Assembly (NCBI GenBank): GCA_934446365.1
Contig: CAKSDZ010000006.1
Coordinates: forward strand, 1-64,000
DNA length: 64,000 bases
Direction of reading: 5' to 3'
From: an uncultured Eubacteriales bacterium
GTDB lineage: Bacteria; Bacillota; Clostridia; Oscillospirales; CAG-272
Made by a program: the position numbers and the translations under genes. This document shows, in pieces, positions 27,143 through 35,883 of the stretch (position 1 is its first letter; each line of letters opens with the position of its first letter). The notes under the pieces are model-generated. The model had not been told where the DNA came from. It did no database searches and saw only the letters and a list, made by a program, of their open reading frames with translations.

Positions 27143-27601
27143 TTATTTCTCACGGACAGGCATCCGGAATTCCATTTCCTGTCCGGTGTAATGCTCGTCG
27201 TATACATCGAGATGCAAGCCGACGTCATTTTGAAACCGATAACCGAGCTCTCCGATCATTTTATAGGGATCCTTGCTCCAAAAATTGCAGTAATCCTTGT
27301 CAAAATCGATTTTGAAGACAATCCAGTCCGATTCTTTGACATGAATGGGGAACAGCTCTTCGCCGTCATGTGTTCCGTCGCCGCGGATTCCGATTGTATA
27401 TCGGTAAAAGCAGCGCGGACAGCCCTTGTCGTCGGAGGCGGCGCCATAAATATGCTTGTCCTCTCCCGCCATTTCTTTCAGGCGATCCCATCTCCCGTCG
27501 CTTCTCACTTCGTCATAAAGCTCGCCGCCGGATTTTACGAATTTTGTAAAGCCGAGGACTGAAAAAGCGGATTCATGCCGTTTCTCATAAGTAAAACCCA
27601 T
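27143..27601 (-). CDS. GyrI-like/AraC effector-binding domain protein
   Basis: About 152 residues with the SOUL/GyrI-like small-molecule-binding layout: ESAFSVLGFTKFVKSGG at the start, YTIGIRGDG in the middle, WIVFKIDFD followed by YRFQNDVGLHLDVYDE at the end. Such domains occur alone or on AraC regulators and bind drugs or other amphipathic ligands. The start is uncertain: the ATG at 27601 has its AGGAG 23 nt away, and an ATG at 27664 would add 21 residues. Confidence 0.65.
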   Translation of the reverse strand: MGFTYEKRHESAFSVLGFTKFVKSGGELYDEVRSDGRWDRLKEMAGEDKHIYGAASDDKGCPRCFYRYTIGIRGDGTHDGEELFPIHVKESDWIVFKIDFDKDYCNFWSKDPYKMIGELGYRFQNDVGLHLDVYDEHYTGQEMEFRMPVREK

Positions 27602-27712
27602 GATTGTGTTTTCTATCGATGTTTCTCCTTTGGAATGATGATGAAAGTCAACACGATGTATCATAACATAGGGTCACAGTGAAGTCAACCTCAATCGTAT
27701 GGAAGCAGGTTT

Positions 27713-28618
27713 TTACAGGGAATTGATATAATTCACCGCGGCAAGTCCCGCGACGGCGCCGTCGCCGACGGCTGTTGTGAGCTGGCGGACCGCTTTTCTG
27801 CGGCAGTCGCCCGCGACGAATATCCCGGGGGTTCCGGTCGCGCAGTCCTCGCCGCAGTCCGCGTAGCCTGCGGCGTCAAGCGCGACAAGCTCCGAGAACG
27901 GCGCGTTCTGCGGCTCCTGCCCGACGGCGATGAAAAGTCCGTCGAGCGCGAGGGTAGACGTTTCCCCTGTGATTTTGTTTTTGATTACGATTCCGGAGAG
28001 CTTTTGTTCACCTTCAAGGGCTTCTATTGTGGAATTCATCACAAATTCCACATTGTCACGGCCGCGGAGGATCTTTTCAAGCTGCGCTTCGCCGCGAAAG
28101 GCGTCGCGTCTATGGACGATATAGACATGCGCGCATCGGTCGGAAAGAAAGATCGCATCTTGAAGCGCGGCGTCGCCGCCGCCCGCGACCGCGACGGTTT
28201 TCCCCTTGAAAAAGGCGCCGTCGCACACCGCGCAGTAGGAGACGCCGGCGCCGGTGAGCGCTTCCTCCTTTTCGAGCCCAAGATGACGGTGGCGCGAACC
28301 CGAGGCGATGATGACGCTCCTGCATTCATAGCTGCCGTCCTCCGTGACGACGGTTTTGACCGCACCGTCTGTGATTTTCGTGACGGTCGCGAGTTCGATT
28401 TCGGCGCCCAGCTGGGTTGCCTGCTCGACAAGATGGTCGGCAAGCTCGTTTCCGCTGATTTGCCGATATCCGGGATAATTCTCCACGCTCGGGGAATACG
28501 TGATTTGTCCGCCGAAAAGCTCCTTTTCAAGAATCAGCACGCTTTTTCCCGCGCGCAGAGCATAAATGGCGGCGGTAAGCCCCGCAGGCCCCGCGCCGAT
28601 AACGATGATATCCTTCAT
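27713..28618 (-). CDS. trxB: Thioredoxin reductase
   Basis: 301 residues. FAD-binding IIVIGAGPAGLTAAIYALRAG is at the N-terminus. The redox pair YCAVCDGAFF lies in the NADPH domain, with VAVAGGGDAALQDAIFLS and HRRDAFRGE for NADPH binding, and FVAGDCRRKAVRQLTTAVGDGAVA for FAD at the C-terminus. Uses NADPH to reduce thioredoxin or glutaredoxin-like proteins. GGAG lies 7 nt before the ATG at 28618. It lies just downstream of nrdD, in the same direction across a terminator. The NrdD next door carries a fused thioredoxin-like domain that TrxB might reduce; that is inference. Confidence 0.92.
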   Translation of the reverse strand: MKDIIVIGAGPAGLTAAIYALRAGKSVLILEKELFGGQITYSPSVENYPGYRQISGNELADHLVEQATQLGAEIELATVTKITDGAVKTVVTEDGSYECRSVIIASGSRHRHLGLEKEEALTGAGVSYCAVCDGAFFKGKTVAVAGGGDAALQDAIFLSDRCAHVYIVHRRDAFRGEAQLEKILRGRDNVEFVMNSTIEALEGEQKLSGIVIKNKITGETSTLALDGLFIAVGQEPQNAPFSELVALDAAGYADCGEDCATGTPGIFVAGDCRRKAVRQLTTAVGDGAVAGLAAVNYINSL

Positions 28619-28662
28619 GAGATGGCTCCGTTCCGCCGGAGATGCCGGCATAGTATAGTATG

Positions 28663-28702
28663 AAAAATCACACGGCGATGAATACGCCGCCGCGTGATTT
28701 TT
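28663..28702. terminator. Terminator between nrdD and trxB
   Basis: AAAAATCAC ... GTGATTTTT with an inner GGCG/CGCC stem, flanked by A and T runs, so it can work in either direction. Confidence 0.75.
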
Positions 28703-28725
28703 CCGAGGATTTTATGAAGAGGGAT

Positions 28726-31068
28726 TTAAGCGGTTTCGCGGCGTGATTCAATAAACGCCTTGATTTCCGGTGCGCCGACATAGACCTCCGTGCAGCCTGC
28801 GCCCTCGATAATCATGGTCGGAGCCTGCTTGATATCGTATTTGTTTACAAGATCAAGTCTTTCCTCCGCCAAAACCTTGGTGTAAGCGATTCCGGCTTTG
28901 TCGAGCATCGCCGCGGCGACCTTGCAGTTCGGGCAGGTTTTTGTCGTCACGAGCGTGATTACCGGTGCGGCTTCGCGGTTGTGTTTAAATACGGAATTTC
29001 CGATGTCGTAAAGCTTGCGGTCTTTAAATTCCTTGGCTTTGCCGTCGTTCCAGTGCTGAACAGGGCGATAATAGCCGGTGATACGGCTGTATACCTCGGC
29101 GGATTCTCCGCACTCGGGACAGGTAAACTGCTCGCCCGCGATATATCCGTGATTTTTGCATACGGAATAGGTCGGAGAAATCGTGTAATAGGGAAGCTTG
29201 TAATTCTCGGCGATTTTGCGTACCAATGTGGCAGCCGCTTTCCAGTCGGGCATTTTTTCACCGAGGAACGCATGGAATACCGTGCCGGAGGTATAGAGCG
29301 TTTGGATTTCGTCCTGTACGTCGAGCGCCTCGAAGATATCGGCGGTATAGCCGACGGGCAGATGCGAGCTGTTGGTGTAGTACGGCGTGCCGCCGTCCTT
29401 GGAGGAAGCGGTGATGATGTCGGGATATCTTGCCACGTCGTGCTTGGCAAGACGGTAAGCCGTGGACTCCGCCGGTGTCGCCTCCAAATTATAGAGATCG
29501 CCGTACTGCTCCTGATAGTCGGAGAGGCGTTCGCGCATGTGGCTCAATACTTCCTTTGTGAACTCCTGCGTTTCCGGATGCGTCATGTCGGCGCGCAGCC
29601 AGTTCGCATTGAGTCCCGCCTCGTTCATGCCGACAAGCCCGATGGTGGAGAAATGGTTGTCAAAGGAACCGAGATACCGCTTGGTATAGGGATAAAGTCC
29701 CTCGTCCATGAGCTTGGTGATGACGGTGCGCTTTACTTTGAGAGAGCGGGCGGCGATATCCATCATTCTGTCAAGACGGCGGTAGAAATCCTCCTTGTCC
29801 TTGGCGAGATAAGCGATTCTCGGCATGTTGATGGTGACGACGCCGATGGAGCCGGTGCTCTCACCGGAGCCGAAGAAGCCGCCGGATTTCTTGCGCAGCT
29901 CGCGCAGGTCCAGACGCAGGCGGCAGCACATGCTGCGCACGTCGGAGGGCTCCATGTCGCTGTTGATATAATTGGAGAAATACGGCGTGCCGTATTTCGC
30001 GGTCATTTCAAAGAGAAGCTTGTTGTTTTCGGTTTCCGACCAGTCGAAATTCCGTGTGATGGAGTAGGTCGGAATCGGATACTGGAAGCCGCGTCCGTTG
30101 GCATCGCCCTCAATCATCGTTTCGATGAACGCGCGGTTGACCATATCCATTTCCGCCTTGCAGTCCTTATACTTGAACGGCATCTCCTTGCCGCCTACGA
30201 TGGCATACTGCTCCGCAAGGTCGGCGGGAACCGTCCAGTCGAGCGTGATATTGGAGAAAGGCGCCTGTGTTCCCCAGCGGCTCGGCGTATTTACGCCGAA
30301 AATGAAGGATTCGATGCACTTCTTGACCTCGCGGTAGGAAAGATTGTCCGCCTTGACGAACGGCGCGAGATAGGTATCGAAAGAGGAGAACGCCTGCGCG
30401 CCCGCCCATTCGTTCTGCATGATGCCGAGGAAGTTGACCATCTGATTGCACAGCGTGGCGAGGTGGCTGGCCGGCGAGGATGTGATTTTGCCGGGAACGC
30501 CGCCGAGCCCCTCTTGGATGAGCTGGCGCAGCGACCAGCCGGCACAGTAGCCGGTCAGCATGGAAAGATCGTGAAGATGAATGTCTGCGTTTCGGTGCGC
30601 GTTTGCGATTTCGTCGTCATAGATTTCGGAGAGCCAGTAATTCGCGGTAATTGCGCCGGAGTTGGAAAGAATCAGTCCCCCGACGGAATAGGTGACGGTG
30701 GAATTTTCCTTGACGCGCCAGTCTGCGGCTTTGACGTATTTATCGACGAGCTCCTTGTAGTCGAGCATTGTGGATTTCATGTTGCGCAGCTTTTCGCGCT
30801 GTCTGCGGTAAAGGATATAAGCCTTTGCAACGTCCGCATAATCTGCCTTGATGAGGACGGCCTCGACGCTGTCCTGAATATCCTCGACGGCAATCAGTCC
30901 GTCTTTGATTTTCGGCTCGAAATCCGCTGTTACCTTGAGAGCGAGAAAATCGATGGTATCGGGATTGTAATCCCTATCACACGCTTCAAATGCCTGCGTG
31001 ATGGCATGACTGATTTTGGATAGATCAAAATCGACGATCTTATTGTCTCTTTTCCTGGTTTTATACAT
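28726..31068 (-). CDS. nrdD: Anaerobic (class III) ribonucleoside-triphosphate reductase with fused thioredoxin-like domain
   Basis: Makes dNTPs without oxygen by glycyl-radical chemistry. An ATP-cone occupies about residues 1-90, then the large ten-stranded barrel. The zinc motif CKNHGYIAGEQFTCPECG leads to the radical loop RITGYYRPVQHWNDGKAKEF, with the radical Gly near residue 665. The last ~70 residues (VITLVTTKTCPNCKVAAAML ... APTMIIEG) form a glutaredoxin/thioredoxin-like domain with a CPNC pair, an extension absent from E. coli NrdD. AAAGGA lies 9 nt before the ATG at 31068; 31074 is an alternative. 780 residues. Confidence 0.95.
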   Translation of the reverse strand: MYKTRKRDNKIVDFDLSKISHAITQAFEACDRDYNPDTIDFLALKVTADFEPKIKDGLIAVEDIQDSVEAVLIKADYADVAKAYILYRRQREKLRNMKSTMLDYKELVDKYVKAADWRVKENSTVTYSVGGLILSNSGAITANYWLSEIYDDEIANAHRNADIHLHDLSMLTGYCAGWSLRQLIQEGLGGVPGKITSSPASHLATLCNQMVNFLGIMQNEWAGAQAFSSFDTYLAPFVKADNLSYREVKKCIESFIFGVNTPSRWGTQAPFSNITLDWTVPADLAEQYAIVGGKEMPFKYKDCKAEMDMVNRAFIETMIEGDANGRGFQYPIPTYSITRNFDWSETENNKLLFEMTAKYGTPYFSNYINSDMEPSDVRSMCCRLRLDLRELRKKSGGFFGSGESTGSIGVVTINMPRIAYLAKDKEDFYRRLDRMMDIAARSLKVKRTVITKLMDEGLYPYTKRYLGSFDNHFSTIGLVGMNEAGLNANWLRADMTHPETQEFTKEVLSHMRERLSDYQEQYGDLYNLEATPAESTAYRLAKHDVARYPDIITASSKDGGTPYYTNSSHLPVGYTADIFEALDVQDEIQTLYTSGTVFHAFLGEKMPDWKAAATLVRKIAENYKLPYYTISPTYSVCKNHGYIAGEQFTCPECGESAEVYSRITGYYRPVQHWNDGKAKEFKDRKLYDIGNSVFKHNREAAPVITLVTTKTCPNCKVAAAMLDKAGIAYTKVLAEERLDLVNKYDIKQAPTMIIEGAGCTEVYVGAPEIKAFIESRRETA

Positions 31069-31137
31069 CTTCATGATTCCTTTCACAATGTAGCGTCGGA
31101 CGGGCTTTTGGGGATGTGCCGTCGTGACCGTAGCAAT

Positions 31138-31216
31138 ATCATAGCATTAAAAGAAATGTTTGTCAATAGAAAACCACAAAATATAGTGATGTTTTTTCGG
31201 AAAAACACAAGATGTG
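31138..31216 (-). promoter_or_regulatory. nrdD promoter with tandem NrdR-box-like sites
   Basis: Minus strand: TTGACA (31161-31166), 17 bp, TATGAT (31138-31143). Upstream lie two dyads, CACAAAATATAGTG (31175-31188) and CACAAGATGTG (31206-31216), 31 bp apart start to start. That matches the three-helical-turn spacing known for NrdR box pairs. Confidence 0.7.
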
Positions 31217-31320
31217 GCAAGTTGCACAAAGAAGACGCCGAAATTTTGACAAATATTTTCCGGCGTTTTTTCTGTGGAATAGGAGCCTGCTATTTGTCGT
31301 GCTTATGCTGCGGAATGAGA

Positions 31321-31346
31321 AAGACGGAAGCTGTGGCTTCCGTCTT
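31321..31346 (-). terminator. Terminator after nrdG
   Basis: AAGACGGAAGC-tgtg-GCTTCCGTCTT, 28 bp beyond the nrdG stop, followed by T-containing sequence on the minus strand. A second stem with a T6 tail on the plus strand (CGCCG/CGGCG, about 31230-31270) lies in the same gap; its role is unclear. Confidence 0.6.
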
Positions 31347-31373
31347 ATTATATTGATGGAAAGAAGAAGTCGG

Positions 31374-32066
31374 TCAGACGCCGCGCAGCGCGACCGCGGG
31401 AAGAATCGGATGTACGGCATCGGCAAGCGCCTCCATTTCGGCTTTTGTGTAGCCGGTAAGCCCCCCGTCGATGAGATCTCCGGAGTTCACGAAGCTTTGC
31501 AGGAAATATCGGTCACAGCCGATGATCCATTTTGCCGCCTCGACGAGACTTTCCGCCGTGTGAAATTCGCGCGTCACCGTGGTGCGGAATTCATACGGAA
31601 TGGCGCCGGAAAGAAGAAAGCGGACGCTTTCCTCGATTTTCGATAAATCAAATGAGGAAAGTCCGATTGTTTCGGCGTATTTTGCCTTGGAATTTTTGAT
31701 ATCCATGGCGACATAATCGACAAGCTTCCTTTCGACGAGCGATTTCAACCTGTCCGGAAAGCTGCCGTTGGTATCGAGCTTGACCGAATAGCCGAGCGCT
31801 TTGATTTCGGCGATGAAGCTGTCGATGTCCTCGTGGATAAGCGGCTCTCCGCCGGTGATGCATACGCCGTCGAGAATACCGACACGCTTTTTCAGAAACG
31901 AGAAAAATGCATCGGGCGCTATGGCTCCCGCCGAAGCGGGATCCAGTACAAGAGAGGCGTTATGACAAAAGGGGCATCTGAAATTGCAGCCTCCCGTAAA
32001 AACGGTGCAGGCGACTTTGCCAGGGTAATCGAGCAGGGTGAGCTTTTGCAGTCCTTTTATTTTCAT
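31374..32066 (-). CDS. nrdG: Anaerobic ribonucleotide reductase activating protein
   Basis: Radical SAM activase (230 residues) that installs the glycyl radical on NrdD. The CX3CX2C cluster motif is CNFRCPFC near residue 27, preceded by LTLLDYPGKVACTVFTGG. Further on come GGEPLIHEDI and the SAM-binding DTNGSFPDRL. I use the ATG at 32066 with GGAG 7 nt upstream. Here nrdG is upstream of nrdD, with a separate promoter and terminator, the reverse of the common nrdD-nrdG order. Confidence 0.92.
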   Translation of the reverse strand: MKIKGLQKLTLLDYPGKVACTVFTGGCNFRCPFCHNASLVLDPASAGAIAPDAFFSFLKKRVGILDGVCITGGEPLIHEDIDSFIAEIKALGYSVKLDTNGSFPDRLKSLVERKLVDYVAMDIKNSKAKYAETIGLSSFDLSKIEESVRFLLSGAIPYEFRTTVTREFHTAESLVEAAKWIIGCDRYFLQSFVNSGDLIDGGLTGYTKAEMEALADAVHPILPAVALRGV

Positions 32067-32152
32067 ATTGAAACTCCGTTTCCGTGTATGGTGCTGACCG
32101 CTTTTCGGAATGCGGTCGGTTTGGCTTTTTGAAAGCTTTTTCTCTTTCATCT

Positions 32153-32180
32153 ATTATATATGAAATTTTTAACTTTTCAA
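32153..32180 (-). promoter_or_regulatory. Promoter of nrdG
   Basis: Minus-strand TTGAAA (32175-32180), 16 bp, TATAAT (32153-32158), about 87 bp before the start. No NrdR-like box was seen next to it. Confidence 0.55.
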
Positions 32181-32795
32181 GAGTCTAAATATTGAACAAT
32201 CATTTTTTCAAATTTTTGTCAAAATTCACGAAAATAAAGAATAATGGAAAAACATTCGACAAAAAGCGTTACCTTTTTCATTTTTTAAAGTTATAGATAA
32301 TAGAACGAGCGTTTTATGTTCTTCTGCTTTCCATGGAAATTTTTATAATTGCATCTTTTTTACTGCCAATAATGGACACTCAATTTCTAAACGGCTGCTT
32401 TTTGCGGCGTGTGAAATGCATTATCTTGGAGGATGGGATAGAGAAAATATCAAAAAACGATTCTCCGTGACGGTGATTGATTTTGTGAGCGTCGGGATTT
32501 TTATAGCAGGTTGAGTCAGTCCTATTTCTTTTACCAAACGATATATTGGCGATTTTTCATGAGCTGAAAGGTTCTGCTTTTCTTGTTCCAAAGGGTTTTC
32601 CTCTCCGTTACGCTGTTTGTGGTGATATGACAGCATTATGTTTTACTATCATCATGATTAAAAGGGAATAAGTTATGTCAAATTTGTTGGACGTTGGAAT
32701 TTTTATAATAAATGAAAGCAATTTAAAGAAAAATCTTCCATTTTCGACATTTTATGATATAATATTACAAGAGCCCTAATGGAGGAACAGTAAAA
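32181..32795. other. AT-rich intergenic region upstream of the sigma factor gene
   Basis: No convincing gene; a 71-codon frame on the minus strand (32421-32636) has no ribosome binding site or protein-like pattern. The region contains a GCGTTACCTTTT block at 32266-32277 with GTTAT 12 bp downstream, matched in front of the secreted protein gene at 34.2 kb, and a TATAAT-like -10 at 32758-32763 just before the sigma gene. Confidence 0.5.
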
Positions 32796-33356
32796 TTGAT
32801 TTTAGCGATGATGATATCAGCGATTGAAGACGAAGAAGAACGTCGCACGGCAAAAGGGATTTATGACAGATATGCTTTCAGAATGAAGAATTATGCCTAT
32901 TCGATTTTGAAGAATGAGCATGATGCGGAAGACGCCGTTCAAGAAACAATGATCAGAATTATCAAGAACATAAGGGTATTCTTGTCTCTTCCGTGGAAAG
33001 ATACAGAAAAGCTGGTACTTGTCTATTTGAAAAATGTAGCGTTTACCCTTTACCGTGAAAACAAGAATATCGCAGAACGGAATTGTTCTTATGACGATCT
33101 CGACGAAATTTTGGCCGATGAGGACATGGTGGAAAACGTCATTCGGAAGGATACCGCGGACAGACTGAATGGGTTAATTGATAAACTGCCGTGTGATTAT
33201 CGTGATCTTTTGACGCTGCATTATAAATTCGGTCATACAATTTCGGAGATTGCCAGTGTTTTTGGTATGACAGAGGGCAATACAAAAATGAAATTGATGA
33301 GAGCGAGGAATGCACTTAAAAAGAAATGGGGTGATCAAAATGACGACGATGAATGA
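32796..33356 (+). CDS. ECF-like RNA polymerase sigma factor
   Basis: 186 residues. Sigma-70 region 2 covers about residues 20-80 (YAYSILKNEHDAEDAVQETMIRIIKN), and region 4 about 125-175 (LPCDYRDLLTLHYKFGHTISEIASVFGMTEGNTKMKLMRARNAL, with a clear HTH). The start appears to be TTG at 32796 with GGAGG 10 nt upstream; ATG at 32808 has no site at a usable distance. The next gene overlaps its 3' end and encodes a membrane protein, the usual sigma/anti-sigma pairing. Confidence 0.85.
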   Translation: MILAMMISAIEDEEERRTAKGIYDRYAFRMKNYAYSILKNEHDAEDAVQETMIRIIKNIRVFLSLPWKDTEKLVLVYLKNVAFTLYRENKNIAERNCSYDDLDEILADEDMVENVIRKDTADRLNGLIDKLPCDYRDLLTLHYKFGHTISEIASVFGMTEGNTKMKLMRARNALKKKWGDQNDDDE

Positions 33357-34044
33357 CGATCTGTTTGACATTGCCATGTCGCTTGCCTGTGACAGCGACC
33401 TTGAGTCAGAGCTTGCCCTTTTTCGAAGCTTTGATGAGATCCCATGCAGTTTCTCGGAAGAGCATTGCCGAAATATCCGTTACATATTGTCCCATAACGG
33501 CCGCCGGCCGATATGGAAAAGGAAAATGGTTTTTGCTCATTTTACCGCAAGACGGATGGCAGCAAGCATCGCAGTCGTTTTTTCACTTGTTCTGTGCGGC
33601 TGTGCCTGTTTCCCCAATGTTCGCGCTGCGGTGAGAGAGCTGGCAGTGGAATTTTATGATCAATATGTGGGAATTACGGACGATAGCAATGCTGTCCTTA
33701 AGGAACCTATGGTACACCATTTCCCAACTTATATCCCGGAGGGCTATGAGATTGAGAAGGAGGACTTGACGATAGCTGGTGGGAGAATTATTTATACAAA
33801 TGATGGAAAGGGAAAAATTCAATATTTTCAATTTTATAATAAACATGCTACTATGTACTTTGATTTTGAGGGTGCCATGCTGTCGGATGTCTTTGTCAAT
33901 GAGTACCGCGGTAAATATTTGGAATATACCGATGAGCGGAAAACGCAGAATATTATCATGTGGACCGACGGCACCTATACTTATTACATTATAGGCGAGC
34001 TTGCCTATGAAGAACTAAAGATGATGGCGGAAAGCGTTTCGTGA
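33340..34044 (+). CDS. Putative membrane anti-sigma factor with DUF4367-like domain
   Basis: 234 residues: a cytoplasmic N-terminal part (about 1-70), one transmembrane segment (AASIAVVFSLVLCGCACF, about 75-92), and an outer domain resembling DUF4367 (PTYIPEGYEIEKEDLTIAGGRIIYTN ... YYIIGELAYEELKMMAESV). Proteins of this form commonly accompany ECF sigma factors in Clostridia and are thought to hold them at the membrane. It starts at an ATG overlapping the sigma gene by 17 bp, with GGGGTGAT upstream. Confidence 0.75.
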   Translation: MTTMNDDLFDIAMSLACDSDLESELALFRSFDEIPCSFSEEHCRNIRYILSHNGRRPIWKRKMVFAHFTARRMAASIAVVFSLVLCGCACFPNVRAAVRELAVEFYDQYVGITDDSNAVLKEPMVHHFPTYIPEGYEIEKEDLTIAGGRIIYTNDGKGKIQYFQFYNKHATMYFDFEGAMLSDVFVNEYRGKYLEYTDERKTQNIIMWTDGTYTYYIIGELAYEELKMMAESVS

Positions 34045-34120
34045 TGTTGCATAATTTCCTTTAATGGAATTTGTTGGATTTTGACGAATATGAATTTTTT
34101 GGGAATTTTTTGTAAAAACA

Positions 34121-34150
34121 GCGTTACCTTTTGATTGTTTTCGCGGTTAT
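34121..34150 (+). promoter_or_regulatory. Candidate promoter recognised by the adjacent ECF sigma factor
   Basis: GCGTTACCTTTT (34121-34132), 13 bp, GTTAT (34146-34150), about 35 bp before the secreted protein start. The same block occurs at 32266 upstream of the sigma gene. It lacks sigma-A hexamers. Confidence 0.45.
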
Positions 34151-34184
34151 TATAGGTGAAAGCGAAAATTTTAGGAGGTTTATG

Positions 34185-34619
34185 ATGAAACGAAAGCTTT
34201 TACGGATTTTTTCAGCCATCCTGTGTGTCTGTATGCTGCTTGCCTGTCAGATCTACGCGGGAAATTCAGGGGAAGGAGGGATCATGCCGCTGTGGGATAA
34301 CGTGGGCGGCGCCTTGTGTGAAATTTCTTTTACAGAATTTGGCGTAGGATATGTAACAGGCTCTGTTTCTTCTCGATATGCAGGAGGGATAGTATATGTA
34401 AAATTAACTTTATACCGAGTTCGCTTTTTATTATCTGATGTCGTGGTCGATTTTTGGGCGGCTTCTGATTATGATTCTGTTGTTATTGGTGAAACATTCA
34501 CACCGTCTGACGGACAGAAATACAAGCTGGTGCTTGAGGCCACGGTTACCTATGACGGCTACGAAGAGCCGATTACCTTATCGGATACGGAAACGTATTA
34601 CGCATCCAGTAACCCTTAA
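34185..34619 (+). CDS. Small secreted protein or lipoprotein, unknown function
   Basis: About 144 residues. The N-terminus is a signal sequence (KRKLLRIFSAILCVCMLLAC), with a possible lipobox LLAC. The mature part is beta-rich, with no family recognised. AGGAGG lies 6 nt before the ATG at 34185 (an ATG 3 bp earlier is also possible). It follows the sigma/anti-sigma pair in the same direction. The shared promoter-like block suggests it is a target of that sigma factor. Confidence 0.7.
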   Translation: MKRKLLRIFSAILCVCMLLACQIYAGNSGEGGIMPLWDNVGGALCEISFTEFGVGYVTGSVSSRYAGGIVYVKLTLYRVRFLLSDVVVDFWAASDYDSVVIGETFTPSDGQKYKLVLEATVTYDGYEEPITLSDTETYYASSNP

Positions 34620-34674
34620 ATAGCTTTTTATTGTTGATTCATGATTTTATAAGTTTTTTACTTTGGTAAAAGAT

Positions 34675-34717
34675 AAAAATCTCCGAAAACACAATAAAAG
34701 TGTCTTCGGAGATTTTT
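34675..34717 (+). terminator. Terminator after the secreted protein gene
   Basis: AAAAATCTCCGAA ... TTCGGAGATTTTTTT with an inner ACAC/GTGT pairing. Good T-run. Confidence 0.88.
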
Positions 34718-34839
34718 TTCACTCTATTCACATGGCTGGTAAAATGCTTTATCTAAAAATCAAATGATCATTATATTGTATCAGGGATAAAAAACAATTT
34801 GTATTACAAAAATTTATAAACAAAAAGGAGAAGCATCAT

Positions 34840-35082
34840 ATGACAAATTGTGAAATCATCAGCGGGACTTATTTTGACGAGGACAACGGAGAATATCTTT
34901 CTTATGGCATTGCAGCGGAAGAGGACGGCGAAAAGATCGTAGTTGAAGATATTTCCGTCAATCGGAAATTGGTCGAGGAGCTTCGTGACAGAATCCTGAA
35001 ATACGGCTTGTCTTTGTGTCATTTGAAGGAATATATCTACGACTGGCTTTGCGAGGTTACGGATGTGCTGCGGTCGGCATGA
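34840..35082 (+). CDS. DUF6514-like small protein
   Basis: 80 residues, acidic. EYLSYGIAAEEDGEKIVVEDIS is followed by LVEELRDRILKYGLSLCHLKEYIYDWL. This pattern, with a YGI strand, an EDIS motif and a C-terminal HLxxxxxDxL helix, fits the DUF6514 family of clostridial proteins of unknown function. AAAAGGAG lies about 11 nt before the ATG. Monocistronic, between two terminators. Confidence 0.7.
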   Translation: MTNCEIISGTYFDEDNGEYLSYGIAAEEDGEKIVVEDISVNRKLVEELRDRILKYGLSLCHLKEYIYDWLCEVTDVLRSA

Positions 35083-35176
35083 ACTTACATGCGCTCTTTA
35101 TGGATTTATACTTGGATTAGGAAAGGAACGCTTTGATATTATACCCTTGTTATGAAAACGGAAAACATTGCAAATT

Positions 35177-35217
35177 AAAACGACTGTATCGGAGAGAGGA
35201 GATACAGTCGTTTTTTT
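35177..35217. terminator. Terminator between DUF6514-like and SIMPL genes
   Basis: AAAACGACTGTATC-N10-GATACAGTCG followed by seven T. The A-run on the other side allows it to serve the convergent SIMPL gene as well. Confidence 0.85.
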
Positions 35218-35253
35218 GATAAAATAAAGGGAATGCTTTTGCAGGGTTGCCGC

Positions 35254-35883
35254 TCAGCCGCGCTTGTATACGACGGATACGTTACATTCGATCGCTACTC
35301 TGCCGTTTTCGTCAATGTCACAGCCGTTGCCGCAGAAGCGATAGCAGCCATAGTCGTTGATTTCCGAAAGTCTCATGGTAAGTCCGAGCGCGGCGGCCTT
35401 GCTTTCCGCATTCTCGATGGCAAGACGGAGCGCTTCTTCCTCATAGGGCGCCGCATCTGTGACCGTATACCATGTCCCGTTGATGCCGGTAACACCGGCT
35501 TCAATCATCTTTTGCGTCAGCTCCGGTACGGAATCGACGTTGTTTGTGGTTAAGGACATGCAGCGGGAGACGGCATATTTCCCGGGATTCGGCTCCTCAA
35601 AGGCAAAGAAGGACTCCTCCGATAAATTTCCGGCATTTCCGACAAGAGCCCTTACCGCTTCGATGATTTCATCGTTTTTGACCTTGGCCGCGTCTTCCTT
35701 TTTCGCATGCGTTTCAATACAGAAATGGATGACGGCGGTATCCGCCGGAGCGAGCACGGTGCCTTTTCCCGATATGACGGCCGTATCGGTGTCCTCATAA
35801 GCGGCGAAAACGGATGTCATCGCACCAAGAGAAAGCATGCAGGCAAGAATCAAAACGCCTGCTCGAATGGTTAATTTTTTCAT
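35254..35883 (-). CDS. Secreted SIMPL-domain (DUF541) protein
   Basis: 209 residues: a signal peptide (LTIRAGVLILACMLSLGAM, cleavage near VFA-AY), then a SIMPL/DUF541 domain beginning VISGKGTVLAPADTAVIHFCIET and including the conserved ALRLAIENAESKAAALGL helix near the C-terminus. Members are periplasmic or surface proteins of unclear function; some bind signalling partners or respond to oxidative stress. Two Cys in YRFCGNGCD could form a disulfide. AGGAGG lies 9 nt upstream. Confidence 0.85.
   Translation of the reverse strand: MKKLTIRAGVLILACMLSLGAMTSVFAAYEDTDTAVISGKGTVLAPADTAVIHFCIETHAKKEDAAKVKNDEIIEAVRALVGNAGNLSEESFFAFEEPNPGKYAVSRCMSLTTNNVDSVPELTQKMIEAGVTGINGTWYTVTDAAPYEEEALRLAIENAESKAAALGLTMRLSEINDYGCYRFCGNGCDIDENGRVAIECNVSVVYKRG

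Noticed and set aside
28981..31023. 680-codon plus-strand frame across nrdD
   Set aside because: Antisense shadow caused by codon bias in a highly conserved gene.
32421..32636. 71-codon minus-strand frame before the sigma gene
   Set aside because: AT-rich region, no ribosome binding site, no recognisable protein pattern.
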